Assembly (NCBI GenBank): GCA_961205875.1 | Contig: OY540822.1 | Span: 10,294,501 to 10,358,500, forward strand | DNA length: 64,000 nucleotides | Origin: Sialis fuliginosa | Lineage: Eukaryota; Arthropoda; Insecta; Megaloptera; Sialidae | Direction of reading: 5' to 3' | Part shown: positions 12,352-24,700 of the stretch, in pieces | Numbering within the stretch: the stretch's first letter is position 1 | Layout: every line of letters begins with the position of its first letter | The notes under the pieces: generated by a model | What the model was told of the DNA's origin: nothing | The model's database searches: none | Seen by the model: only the letters and a program-made list of their open reading frames with translations | Position numbers and translations under genes: made by a program

Positions 12352-12660
12352 CAGGGTGTCGACTTTCTGGAAAGTCAGGGAGCCTAAAGTGGTCAAGGAA
12401 AGTCAGGGAATTTATTAATTTTTTTTAGAGTCAGGGAAAAAAGTTTGTAAATTTTAATTGACGAACAAAAAAAGAGAAAAAGGTCATTGAATTGAAAGTA
12501 AGTAACGAGTGTAAAATTTTCATGTTATGACCAAAAAAAAAAAAAAGTCTTCAAATTTTATTTCTGCACATTCTTGCCCCGAGGCCCTCCAAGTTTTTAA
12601 TCTGTGGTCAGGGAAAAGTCAGGGAATTTTATTTCCAAAAACCAGGGACCCCCTCCTCCG
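12352..12660. repeat. Dispersed repeat with GTCAGGGA motifs
   Basis: Starts CAGGGTGTCGACTTTCTGG and contains repeated GTCAGGGA and GTCAAGGAAA words. A matching inverted half near 12608-12650 (GTCAGGGAAAAGTCAGGGAA) is in direct, not inverted, orientation. Likely a decayed DNA element; class uncertain. Confidence 0.35.
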
Positions 12661-12824
12661 GATAGAAAAACAAAGAAGGTCTTTAGATCCTAATTAATCA
12701 TTGATAAATAGAAATAAATGTAAAAGTACTTTAATTTATGTCAACCATGTTTTACGTACCCCCGGGGATCCTCGGACCCTAGTTTAAAAACCACTGCTTT
12801 AATAGATACATTCAAATATCCTAT

Positions 12825-13279
12825 AAGGTACTGGCACCAGTCTTGGCTATATATTTTTTAATGAAATGTACTGAATTAGAAATATTTGTTGATATTTGAT
12901 TACTACCATTTCTGAATATTAATCTATATACATTTAACTGTCTTACAGCGTGATTTGATGACAATCGGCTAATAGGTGTCAAAATGGTGGAAATTTAAAC
13001 TACATAATTATTAGTATAATTTATTTATTAATTATTATGTTATTATAGTAACTGCCTTTCATTGTTTCAAATCTTTTGTGTCGTAGTACTTATCATTTTG
13101 TAATCATTAGCAAGTGTCCATCACTGGAGAAAAAACATAAACAAAATAAAATACTATAATTAAATTGATTAAATAAATAGTTACTTTTTCAGTTCATGAG
13201 AATTAGAAAAAAGACGCCCGTCAATCACAAAAACAGTAAACCTTGCTCTTATAGTGGCCATAACTGGTGCCATTACCTT
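12825..13279 (+). mobile_element. MITE family 1 (AAGGTACTGGCACCAGTC ends), copy 1
   Basis: Left end AAGGTACTGGCACCAGTC; right end in reverse complement AAGGTAATGGCACCAGTT. The body shares ATGTACTGAATTAGAAATAT, GCGTGATTTGATGACAATCG and AGCAAGTGTCCATCACT with copies at 18411, 46811, 53310 and 53905. No coding capacity. Confidence 0.75.
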
Positions 13280-14340
13280 ATATAGGTTCATTACGATTGA
13301 ATTATCAATTTACGATTACTGAACAATAAACCTAGAATATTTTATTGAGAAATCTGAACGTTCACATATGTTTATAAATGGTTATAATATCAAAGATTTT
13401 ATATAGTATTTTAATTACTATCAGAAAACTAAATACCATTTGTTTCTTCTTGTTCTTATCAGTTATGTTTATTGCAAATGATCACACGTGCGTATGTTTA
13501 GAAATGTATGTTTCTGTACGACCAGTGGTACTTAAACTTTTCGTGAAATAATTGGGAACTTGTATAAGAAAATATTATTATTATTTTTTAATTTAAATTT
13601 CTTGGCATTCTTCTTTACAAAATCAGCCATTTAATTGAATATTATTCCTTCCTGATTCCTGGCTGCCAACAACGTGAAAAAAAGATGCAACTTTTTTTAA
13701 TATCCATCTTAATTTCGTCGCTAGGTAACTTTTCCTATGTCTAATTATAGTTATAAAAAATATAATTGATGTAAGATTATGTATATATTTGGAGGCTTGA
13801 TTTGCAAGTCGGCATATGATTGGTTAGATTGTGACGGGGACAACTGCACGTGAGGTTTTTCTCAGAACCACAACGAAGCAGCTGTTAAAATAATCACGAG
13901 AAAGCTGTACATTAATTATTATATACATACATGCCCAAGCAGTGGCGTACCTAAATGTTTTTTTTTCTGAGGGAGATAGTGCATAATATAATAATTTTTA
14001 CTCCAGCCTTCCCCTTCCCTTTCTGGGTACCTTAGAGACCCTTCAGTAAAAGTTATGACAGCATCACCATTTTTAATCAAACCGATTTATTCATGTATTA
14101 TTTTTAGCAAGTATAAATAAATAAATTTGTAAGAATATATTAGCTATATTTAATGATATTGAGTGACTTGGCTGTTACAATCAATCAGAAATCGATTTGG
14201 GCTGTCAGAACTCTTATTATTATGAGAATTTTTAAGAATACCCTTACAGTATGTTATTTGTCTAACTTCAGAGTAGTTTTGCCACCTATGATGTTAACGT
14301 ATAATATATATTGTCTGTCTGTAACATAGTAAGTCTTTGA
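13280..14340. other. AT-rich intergenic stretch
   Basis: No gene. A CACGTG E-box (about 13847) and an inverted CCAAT motif (about 13820) sit in a slightly GC-richer patch at 13795-13920. A repeat fragment beginning CAGTGGCGTACC lies near 13944. Confidence 0.4.
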
Positions 14341-14344
14341 AAGA

Positions 14345-14565
14345 CAAAAAAATGGTATCTGAAGTGATCAAATCAGATCTTGATAGATCTACAACGATCT
14401 ACAAAGATCTCTGAAGAATCTCGATCACGATCTACAACGATCTTTAGAGATCTTTGTAGGTCTCCACAGATAAAAAACCAGTGACAAAATTTGATTTTGT
14501 CTCAAAATGCAGATCTATCAAGATCTGATTTGATCTCTTGAGATCTAAAAATTTTTCCCGGGAGG
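14345..14565. repeat. Palindrome-rich repeat built on AGATCT motifs
   Basis: Ends are inverted: left CTGAAGTGATCAAATCAGAT, right AGATCTGATTTGATCTCTTG. The interior repeats GATCTACAACGATCT and AGATCTTTGTAGG in both orientations. A related copy lies at 63634-63775. Probably a MITE. Confidence 0.55.
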
Positions 14566-15220
14566 TAATATTTTGACAATAGTAATATCAGGGTCAAAGT
14601 AAAGTCATTTAAACTATTTAATGTGGTATAATACTAAGTCTGTTTTATACACCACATTAAAATTAAAAAAGAAACTATTGAATAACTGCAAATGTTCTTT
14701 ACAAAAATAATTTATTTTGTCATACGTTAAAGAATGAATAGCCAGTTAAAAATAAATCTTTAGAAAAATAATTTATATTGGCGTCTTTTCAAAAATTGAA
14801 GAACAGATTATTTATGTTCTTTTTTCGTGGATTTTCTCTCTAGTTGTATATTTTTAAATGAATTTTATGATGCATATATTTTAAAGCTTTTCCTATTAAT
14901 AGACTAAACAGCTTTTAAAACAATTTATTATACTACTAAAATAAATATACTAAAACAAACATTTTAACTTCAAAGAACTAGATTCAAAATCTGGTTAATC
15001 CATTTTTTTATTACTATATTCGAAATTTTTAGTTTGATTCAATTTTATTAACATATGCCCCCCCCCCTTCTACTCGCCCCCTACGAACGTATTTAAAAAG
15101 TTGAATAAAAAGTTCGATTCTGTAGAAATATGTTTGGTATTTCTCGTTCAAAAATAAACCAGATTTTGTTGTATGATTGTAAAATGTTAAACATATCTTA
15201 CTTATAAATGACACAACATA
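14566..15220. other. AT-rich intergenic stretch
   Basis: Nothing coding; a C tract at 15058-15080 is the only notable sequence. Confidence 0.5.
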
Positions 15221-15227
15221 TTTTTTA

Positions 15228-15405
15228 TGACGTCACAAGTAACTGGAAATGTGATGAGCTAAGTAAGGTGGCTTGTGATTGGCCAGAAGTGCCGAGCCTC
15301 CGATTGCGATTGGTCAATTTCTTACACACCTCAATATCATTGTTGAAGGTCAAAACTGAGTTCCACACAATTCTATAAATATTGCAAGTTGTTGCATCAC
15401 TATGT
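15228..15405 (+). promoter_or_regulatory. Promoter-like cluster: CRE, two CCAAT boxes, TATA
   Basis: In order on the plus strand: TGACGTCA (15228-15235), inverted CCAAT boxes GATTGGCC (about 15277) and GATTGGTC (about 15307), then TATAAAT at 15374-15380. An initiator-like TCACTA sits near 15399. The block is GC-richer than its flanks. No coding exon follows closely. It could be a distal start for the trehalase leader, whose own acceptor is at 21219, or a transposon-derived promoter. Inference only. Confidence 0.35.
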
Positions 15406-18044
15406 AAGCTGGACTTTACACGGTTTAAATCATATAAATATCAGTTTTTCGTGGAAATATGGATCTAAATGACACACCCCCCTTTAAGTTCTTAGTAAAA
15501 ATTGGCACATTTTTTATTATCATTATATTTTGAATATTATCCAGGTGATTAATAAAACTTCGTTTATTTAATTGGAATTCGAGTATTTAGATTAAAAAAA
15601 ATAGACAGCTTGGTTATAAGACAAATGTATATTCTATGGTAATATTTACCAAAGTGTTACAAGGCATACTTCTTAATATATTTTTATTGAATAATTTTAT
15701 ATTTTGAACAACAAATTCTACATAATTGACTCTTTAAGTGTAGATATTTTTAATTTTTTTTACATGAAAATCAGTTTTAAAATTACGATTTGTAATGCAT
15801 TTTTTCACCCCTCCCCCCCTCTAAAGGTACGCCCGTGGGTACATCGGTAATACTTAACTCTCACATATGTCAATTTAAAAAAAAATATTTTAGGAAAATT
15901 AAAATTTGCTGGCGAATAGAAAATCAAATTAAGAGAATTAGTAAAAACATTCTTGATATGTGGTATATGCTAGTTCAAAATTGAAAACCGGCGTATCTAC
16001 TTTTCGACTAGAGTGTTAATATTAATTCCATATGAATCATTATTTTTAAAAGCAGTATTTTTTGAGAGAGCTGAGCGGTTTTTTTAAAGACTTTATCTAT
16101 AAATAAGTAGCTTTTTGAGTCGGGGGCTTATTAAAGTACATTTTTCGCAACTGTATAAAAAAAAGCATCAAAATCCGACCTACCATTAAAAATTACGAAC
16201 TTGTAAATTTTTTACGTCGAGGGTTAAAAATGCATGTAATTCTGTGCTGGTCCTGTATAAGATGGGCAGATGGTTGGGGAGGGGAGAGGGTTATTATACT
16301 TGTAAACATACGAACTGCCTTTTCATTGCGATAAATTATTTCTAAGAATATCAATTTGACGTATTATGAAACTATACTACAACTCTATGGTATTTATATG
16401 AAAAATAATGTAACTTGCGTTCAGTATAAGATTCGTAGTACCTACTTACCTGTTATTTTCACCTGTGCAACATAGTGAATTATTGCAAATATAACGTAAC
16501 AATTGATATATATATATATTTTTACAATAAGTGTTTTTTGAAGAGAGAAAATTATTTTGGATTATTTCTTTCATGTGCATATCAGGTATATAATGTGTAA
16601 AATATATTTAGGTTTTCGTTAAGTAACTCAGTTTTATTTGGCACTTTGCCTGTATTTAAAAATCTACTTTTGATTTCTATTAATAGTGATAAAATTTCAT
16701 TCTTGTGCTATAAATAAAAATCATTTTAATTATACCATGATTTTTATTTACTGTTTATTTTATTTTAGAAAACAAGTAAATTAGAACAAAATTGCAGTAA
16801 CCTTAATGTTCTATTAAACTAGCATAATTTATTATTGAAAGAATTTCTACTTTAATTACATAAATGACCTCTAAAGAAAATGAAAAAAAGGCTATGGTAT
16901 TTGAACTTTCAAAAATGTATTAACAATATATAAGTAAAATAATTTATCGAAAGCAATTACTGAATTTAATAAAAAAGTATATTCAGGATCGTATTAACAA
17001 TTTATTTATTAAGGGGCTCAATTCTATTACACAATATTGTCTACGTCAATTATGAGGTTGTCACAAAGCTATTTTTAATGCCAATTTGCGATATGTGGTA
17101 TGAAAGGGTTAAGAATGCGACAGGCCTAGATAAATTAAATTTTTAGTCTAAAAATAGTACCTGTACTATTCTGTCTAGGAATACTAAATCTAATGAGTTC
17201 CGGTGTCTGAGTTAAAGACAGAATTAGTTTATGTGGAATGAAAAGTTTCATTTATCAATGAAAATTGAAAAAAATTATTTAAATAATCGTTTAAAATAGG
17301 TATTTAATAAAAAATTTTATCATTTCTTTTTTAATAACTAAACTATAGAACAGAATTTCAGGGCCAAAGATACCATGTGTATTTTTTTTATCAACTTAAT
17401 AATAAAAATTAAAAATTAACGATTAAAAAAATTGTGAGAGTTGTAATAAAATTATTTTATAATGTAAAATACGAATATGAATTTTATATTTAAACAGAAA
17501 ATTCAAGTTTTATAACAGTTATAAATTAGAGCAACGCTTGGCAGTTTATTTCTACTGTAGTGAAATATAATTTACAAAACAATATAATAAAAAAGTATAT
17601 GAAATAATAATTATTCTGTAAAAAAATCATTGAGCAATTTTAGCTTTGTTAATTTAATAAAAATGTGTACATTGTCGTATATGTGTAGAAGAAAACCAGC
17701 AGTTTCCAATTTATTTTTACATTAATGTAAATTACATTAAATATACGTGTAGTATATGTAAGTATGTATTCTAAAGTTAATTTTTTTTTCGTAATCCGAA
17801 TTTTGATGGAATTATCCATTTTGACCTTACCTGAATCCATTCGGACTATTTTGTATTAATTATTTTACCTAAATGTAAATATCTGCTATGGGAGCCACAG
17901 GACTTTCTTATACGTAATCCTGACAGTGAACAGTATACATGATTCTTATTTTATTAAAACATATTTCTGACAAACTAATAAAAGATGAATGGGACATAAA
18001 TTATAGATAATAATATTACCTACAATTTTTCTCTAATTCGCACT
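15406..18044. other. AT-rich intergenic stretch
   Basis: No gene. Short C-rich tracts at 15474 and 15806 and degenerate AT sequence. From 17790 a block containing TTGATGGAATTATCCATTTT recurs at 18345. Confidence 0.5.
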
Positions 18045-18276
18045 GTTTCAAAGTAATTCGAAAAATTCAAAAATCGACCTCAGTAAACGTCCGTATCCGG
18101 TTGAAAGATCGTTTTCAAAATTAGGAGGTTTTCTTCTCAGACAAAAATTAATCTTAAATATAATATTTCACCCTTCTACGATTTGTCGTATTTAAGTTAC
18201 AGCGTTTACAGACAGACAGACACACAGACATCATGGCGAAAATAGTCAGAATGCATTCAAGGAAAGTTAAAATTTA
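18045..18276 (-). repeat. Dispersed repeat, copy 1 (also 37225-37425)
   Basis: Read on the minus strand it contains GACTATTTTCGCCATGATGT, CTGTAAC, a block reading TACGACAAATCGTAGAAGGG and a TTTTTGTCT segment. The same words occur in the same order at 37225-37425 on the plus strand. No coding. Confidence 0.55.
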
Positions 18277-18340
18277 ATTTAAAACAAAATCGGCTTCATT
18301 ATACATAATTATGTATAATGAAGCCGATTTTGTTTTAAAT
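18277..18340. repeat. 64-bp perfect palindrome
   Basis: Arms of 32 bp, 18277-18308 and 18309-18340, are exact reverse complements with no spacer. The arms include AAAACAAAATCGGCTTCATT and its complement. It sits where the repeat of 18045-18276 ends. Confidence 0.9.
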
Positions 18341-18410
18341 CCGGATTTTGATGGAATTATCCATTTTAACTATATGTATATTTCATATATTATTATATTA
18401 TATTCATATA

Positions 18411-18935
18411 CATTCTTGGCAAGAACCCCAGTAATGGCAAATTTTTAATTAAATGTACTGAATTAGAAATATGTGTTAATATTTGATTACTAACATTTCT
18501 GAATATTAAACTACATGCAACTGTCTTACAGCATGATTTGATGACAAAAGGTGTCAAAATGGTGGACATTTAAACTAATTATTAGTATAATTAATTAATT
18601 AATTATTATATTATCATAGCAACTGCTTTACATTGTTTCAAATTTCACGATTTTTTCTTTTATATCTTTTGTGTCATTAGCAAGTGTCCATCACTGCGTG
18701 CTCATTACTGGTTTTACCTTAGTCATTACTGGAGAAAAAACATGAACAAAATAAAAGGCTATAATTAAAAAAACAAACTATATTTACGAACTTTGGTAAT
18801 TAAATTGATAAAATAAAAAGTTACTTGTTTTATTAGTAACATGAGTTCATGAGAATTACAAAAAACAAGCCCATTAATCCAAAAAAAAACGAAAACTTGA
18901 TCTCATAGCGGCCATAACTGGTGCCTTTACTTTAC
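18411..18935 (+). mobile_element. MITE family 1, copy 2 (divergent left end)
   Basis: The body matches family 1 (GAATTAGAAATATG, TGTCTTACAGCATGATTTGA, AGCAAGTGTCCATCACT, GGCCATAACTGGTGCC). The left end reads CTTGGCAAGAACCCCAGTAA, the same variant as the inverted fragment ending at 47006. Confidence 0.7.
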
Positions 18936-21210
18936 ATGGTATAAGAAAGAAAAAATGAATGAATATATTCAAGTTATATTAATTAATACTCACTTTTCTT
19001 AGGATGTGGTTTATTGTTATTGTTAACGTATAATTTATATCTGCAGATATAAATTATTCTTTATCAACTTACCTATAATAATCCACATAATGTTTAGTTT
19101 AATCTTTAGTAAGAACAACAAAGAGTGTTTAATCGAAAAGTATCAAATTATTGTACCTGTGAGGTCTGATGAAATATTATAATATTGTTTATGGTTTGTT
19201 AAATAAATATGTTTATGTTGCATGAAAATTTCGAACAAAGAAATAATTATCAGTCGTAAATTTTTATTCAAATCGTTGAACTCTCGAATCAAAATTTATT
19301 TATGGTTCGAGTTCGGTTCAGGTTCAAATATAAATTTTGGTTTGGGTTTAACTATTTGGGTTCAAACACCGTTATTTTTTCAGGATTCAGGTTCGGGTTC
19401 GGGTTCATATTTGTAATTGAAAGAAAATTATGTTAAAAAAAATTATAATTAAGAAAAAAAATATTTTATGAATAAGAAAAAACATTAATAGCCTATAAAA
19501 TATTAAATAAATTTACATTTTAAAATTTGAAATCTCTACTTTTTAGATTTTTTTGCAAATTGAAATGTAATTCGATTATATATCATAAAATTCAAACATT
19601 TTAAAAAATAATTTATTGAACCTTTTAAAAATAAATGGTTACCGGTTATCCATGAAAAAGTTCAGATTTAGATTCAGGTTCGTTGACTTTGAAATATAGC
19701 GGTTCGATTTGGGTTCAGGTTAATGAAAAATACGGTTTTTACGGGTTTCTTGGTTTCTGTTTAAGATTTTTTTTATTTGGGTAAAATGAAATATCGGAAA
19801 ATTAAAAATCATTTTCGTGTAAAATTTTCTAGAATAGAATTATTTCAAGTTAAAAAATAATGTTTTTAAAATAAAATAGGTGACTTAGACCTCTATAGAG
19901 GTCATAGAAAGTAGTTAGTTAAAATTAATTTACACCTAAATATGTGTTTTTTTTAAATAGACTAAATTTAATTATTATGAATGAACCTTTTTTTCTAATA
20001 TATTATCAAAAAACGATTTTGTTTACTTTTTTATTTATTTGCTGTTAAAAATAATTTGGAAGCTTTAAGTTTCTTTTTTTGAGTAAACATTTTTTGCATT
20101 TTAATGTTGAAAGTAATGCCCATTCCAAATTTCATCATTCTATAGGTATTTATTTATTAACAGAAAAAACTAGTTTCTCAAAAATAAAAAATAATTCAAT
20201 GTAGTATCTATATATTTTTTTTCATTGACTTCGTTAAACACAATGTCTAAATGCCCAATACCCATTGGCGTATTCAAAACACTTTCCTTGGTGGGAAAAA
20301 TAAAAAAAAATACATAAATAAAATAACCCGTCCTTTTCTGTGTCTATGAATGTAACAAAAAAATTTTCAAGGGGTGGATTAGTCTTTTTTCATTGACTTC
20401 GTTAAAAACAATATCTAAATGCCCAATACCCATTGGCGTATTCAACACACTTTCCAAAGGTGGGAGAAATAAAAAAAAGAATACATAACTACATATATAC
20501 ATAATACATTTCTACGTCTTGAATGTAACCAACAAATTTTCAAGGGGTAGATTTTATGAATGAATGTATATGTCTTAAAAAGGGAGGGGGGATTAACATA
20601 AAAAAATCTTCGGTACGCTTATGTGTATCACATATGAGAGCTTTAGCCATGTGACTTATATGATATATAAATAAAGTTGGCACAGTGACAGGGTCTTTAC
20701 TGTAATCCATTTTGCTAGGAGACATTAGTATCAATTGTTGTACCTATCGTATATGACTTAAGTACGTTCAATACTCTTAAGTCACTGTTATTTGGTATTA
20801 TTGTGATCAATGTGCTTGTTAAGTTGTGTGAAGTTAATTGTTATTTATAATTTGAACTTGACTTAAGTACATTTGGATTTATTTAATTATGTAAATATAT
20901 TTTATTATATATCCAATTGTTGTTTGCATTATATTAATCAAATTTTGGTTTTATGAGTGCTGATTAGAAATTTTGATGTTTGAAAATAATGTCCTTGTCA
21001 TTGAAGAAAGACCCCGAAGTAAAAATATCTATTCTATATCTTCAAAATATTAATACAATAAATTTTGTATAAAAAAATAGATAAGACACATACTTGAATT
21101 CAATGATAATTAAAAATAATTAATTATACATGAACATTTGTTTTTTTTTAATAGTAAATTTAATGTAGTTAGTATTTATTATATATATATTTATATTTTC
21201 TTTTCTTTTA
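18936..21210. other. AT-rich stretch upstream of trehalase
   Basis: No gene. It contains a GGTTC-rich patch (19290-19750) and a repeated block: CATTGACTTCGTTAAA... GCCCAATACCCATTGGCGTA occurs at 20222-20300 and again at 20390-20460, a direct duplication with spacing about 168 bp. Confidence 0.5.
19290..19750 (+). repeat. Degenerate GGTTC/TTCGGG repeat
   Basis: Repeated GGTTCGGGTTC, GGTTCAGGTTC and TTTGGGTT units at 19305-19410 and again at 19670-19750, with AT-rich sequence between. Probably old tandem repeats or a decayed element. Confidence 0.45.
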
Positions 21211-21219
21211 CAGAATATT

Positions 21220-21484
21220 CATCATGTATTCAACATGAGCGGAGTCAGTGAAAATAAAAAAAAGTGTTAATTTTATATATTAAGTTTTAAAAATGATATG
21301 CATAGTAAAAAATAATTTTAATTTCCAAAGATAAAAATTTGGGTTTAATAATATATAAAAAATGATAAAGTGATACGAAAGAGTGACAGTAATCACTTTT
21401 TTTAAATAGTGCAAATAATAAAAAAATAAACATTTTAATATAGTTTTGTGTGATTGTTATCAGTATTTTTAAATAGTATTCAAA
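21220..21484 (+). other. Probable 5' UTR exon of trehalase
   Basis: A strong acceptor, TTTTCTTTTACAG, ends near 21213. The sequence runs without an obvious donor to the trehalase ATG at 21485. Short upstream ATGs (about 21224 and 21233) meet stops quickly. Upstream leader exons are not identified. Confidence 0.45.
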
Positions 21485-23894
21485 ATGGAAAATTCACTAG
21501 TAATTGTTTTTAATATTTTGGTTTTATGTTGTTCATTTATCAACGCAGAGAAGTCCCTTTCGACAGACGCTATTTCAAAACCTCCTCCTTGTGGAAGGTA
21601 AGTTGAAAGTTTCTCTCCTCCCATTATTTATTATAAAAATATTGTTTTGAATTATTTTTTTAATATTTTCAATTGAAATTTACAACTTATTTTGTATGGG
21701 AGCGAGATAATTGTTTTTCAATTAAGATAAGATAAAATATTTGTATTTTTTATTTTCAGCAATATATATTGCTATGGACCTATCTTAGACACTGTACAAA
21801 TGGCCGGTATATATCACGATTCAAAAACTTTCGTCGATATGAAACTACGACAATCGCCTAATCAAACCGTATTAAACTTTGAGAATTTTACTAAAATCAA
21901 TCGCAACCCAACGAAACTTCAAATCAAGCAATTCGTAGAAGATAATTTTGAAGAATCTGGACAAGAATTCGAAGCTTGGCATCCAAACGATTGGATAGAA
22001 AATCCATCTTTTCTCACTGGTGTTAACGACTTGCAGTACAGAGATTGGTGCAGCGAGTTAAACAAATTATGGAAAATTTTAGGCAGGAAAATGAAGGATG
22101 ACGTTAAAGTAAACAAAGACAGATATTCGATAATCTATGTACCGAATCCTGTAATTGTTCCTGGCGGAAGATTCCGAGAATTTTATTACTGGGATTCGTA
22201 TTGGATTATCAAAGGTTTACTTCTGTCTGAAATGACTCAAACAGCTAAAGGAATGCTGGATAACTTCCTATCTATAGTAAGGGAGTACGGGTTCATTCCA
22301 AACGGAGGAAGAATTTACTACGCCATGCGTTCACAACCACCTTTATTAATACCAATGATCAAGGCTTATATAGAACATACCAAAGATAAAGAATTTCTAG
22401 TCAATAATATCGCAACAATGGAAGCTGAGTTCAATTTTTGGTTGACTAATCGTACGGAAACAAGGGTCATTGATGGGGTCACTTACAGATTAGCTGTATA
22501 TAGGGATGCTAGTTCTGGACCAAGGCCAGAGTCGTATAAGGAGGATGTTATGACGGCACAGTTTTTCAAAACTGAACGGGAAAAACATGAATATTATTCG
22601 GAATTGAAATCAGCCGCAGAATCCGGTTGGGATTTTTCAAGTAGATGGTTTATTTCGAATGGCACAAGCGAAGGTGAGTAATGTTCTAATCTATATTTCA
22701 GATCTGTTTTGGTTTTTGCAGTGGCGCACAGTGAATCTTGTTGAAACTATTTTATTTTTACTTTCTTATAATGTATGTTTAGTTATGCCCTCAAATTTTC
22801 GAAATTTGGATTTTGTGCCGGTCTATTTATCTGTCTGTAACTTAAAAACGACAAAACAGATTGGTGAAATTATATATTTAGGATTTATTTGCATATCTAA
22901 TATTTTGTGTAATTAATGAATTTATTTGAATATATTTTTATAATTTTGATGGCCTTTAGGAAACTTAACGGATCTACACACAAGATCAATAATTCCTGTT
23001 GATCTGAACGCATTTCTTTACTGGAACGCCCGAACCCTGGAAGATTTCTTCACGGAATTAAACAACACTGCCAAATCTTCACATTATGGTCGTATTGCAA
23101 ACAAATGGCTAGAGGCTGTAAACAAAATACTTTGGCAAGAAGACGTGGGGACGTGGTTAGATTATGATTTGATCAATAATAAAAGCCGTAATTACTTCTA
23201 TCCATCCAATATAGCTCCACTGTGGACAGGATGTTATGATATTAACCGGAAAGATGCAATCGTTTCTAAAGTGATGAAGTATCTAGAAAAGTCTACAGTA
23301 TTTAATAATTCTGGAGGGATTCCAACAACTTTACAATACTCTGGAGAACAGTGGGATTATCCCAATGCATGGCCACCTTTGCAGTATATTATGATAATGA
23401 GTTTGAACTCGACTAATAATGACTATGCAGAGAGGTTAGCTTACGAACTTGCAGATATTTGGGTTAGATCTAATTATAAAGCATACAAAGAAACAGCAGC
23501 TATGTACGAAAAGGTATGAATTGTTTCTCTTAAATAATTTTTAAGCAATAGAATTCCTATGTTTAGTAATTATTACATTGTCTACGGTCAGCGGGATGAT
23601 TTTATTTATTTTATTTTTCAGTACGATGCGTCGATAATGGGAGGCCATGGAGGAGGTGGTGAATACGATATCCAAATCGGTTTTGGTTGGACGAACGGCG
23701 TTATCATGGAACTTCTGTACAAGTACGGGAACACGTTGCGAGCGAATAATCCGTTCGTGATGAGACCAGAAGATTTTGCAAGTGAAAAGAGTTTTGCACT
23801 TCCAACTCCTCGCCATATGTCTGGTGGAGGCAGCCCTCTATTGACCGGTCTGCTGGTCGTCGCTGTCTCGTTAGCTGCTGGTTTTATAGGGTGA
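21485..23894 (+). CDS. Treh: Trehalase (alpha,alpha-trehalose glucohydrolase), GH37, likely membrane-attached
   Basis: Four coding exons: 21485-21597, 21760-22673, 22960-23513 and 23622-23894 (TGA). Junctions are gt/ag and in phase, giving 617 aa. The N-terminal signal peptide spans about residues 1-21. The mature start is typical: PPPCGSNIYCYGPILDTVQM, then AGIYHDSKTFVDMKLR. Signature 1, PGGRFREFYYWDSY, is at 172-185; RDASSGPRPESYKED is near 286-300; ESGWDFSSRW carries the catalytic acid Asp329. Signature 2, QWDYPNAWPP, is at 473-482. GGHGGGGEY carries the expected catalytic base Glu541. GH37 enzymes hydrolyse trehalose, the main insect blood sugar, to two glucoses. A hydrophobic segment (about 600-617) ends the protein, as in membrane-bound insect trehalase-2; no cytoplasmic tail follows in this frame, so GPI attachment or an alternative 3' exon is possible. 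Confidence 0.97.
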
Positions 23895-24618
23895 GGTAGG
23901 TATCAATTCTACTTACTACCAAATTAAGGGGGAAAACCAATGTGACCGATCAAAAAATTATCAATGTTTGGGAATTTTTTTCACAGGTATAACTAATTAT
24001 TTTAAGATCGGGTAAAGGACATTTGATTAAGTATATATTCAACTTATTCAAAACCAATTTTTATTGCAAAATATTTAAAAATTACAAAGTTATGAGCCTC
24101 GATGTGAACCATTGTCTCATTGGAATTTCGGGATGGATTATCGGAAAATATAAATAAATATTTTATCAATATCTATATCTATGGTTGTGTATAGCCGTTT
24201 TTTTATTTTCCACAAAATGGCGACAGTTTAAAATATTTTTTTTCATTTTTTACGCCAATTTTTTAATTCAAGCGGTCTTAAAAAATAGTAATTATCAAAA
24301 TTTCAAAAATCGGCTACGCAGAGACTTAGCCACTGCAATTACGAAAATTTAGAAAAACGCGTTTAAAGTTTTCTGAGAGTTGTATTACTTGGTCTCAGTA
24401 AATTGACTGTAACTCGAGCAATTTTCGGAATTTTAACTTAAATTGTTTTTAACATATTTTAGAATAAGTATACTTAAAAAAATGTATAAAAAATCGTCAC
24501 AATGGCTTTCCCTTTAAGGTAATTATCTTACAAGATTTTTGAATAACTTGCAAGTTAATTACCTTAAAAACGGACCGAATTTTTTAATTTAACTAATATA
24601 CGTTTTTTTTTCTTTCAG

Positions 24619-24700
24619 ATATCAACTTTTTAGTACCTAAGTATCATTTGGCTAAGTATAAAATGTTCCTAATTTGGTTTAAATTGTTTTTTTACCTATA
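24619..24700 (+). other. Candidate 3' exon of trehalase
   Basis: A strong polypyrimidine acceptor, TTTTTTTTTCTTTCAG, ends at 24618. Donors near the trehalase stop (GG|gtgagg after 23890 and AG|gtaggt after 23895) could join to it. The first would replace the final Gly-stop by GYQLFST-stop; the second makes this a 3' UTR exon. Its end is unknown. Confidence 0.35.

Noticed and set aside
21919..22116. Minus-strand frame in trehalase exon 2
   Set aside because: Shadow of a well-conserved coding exon.
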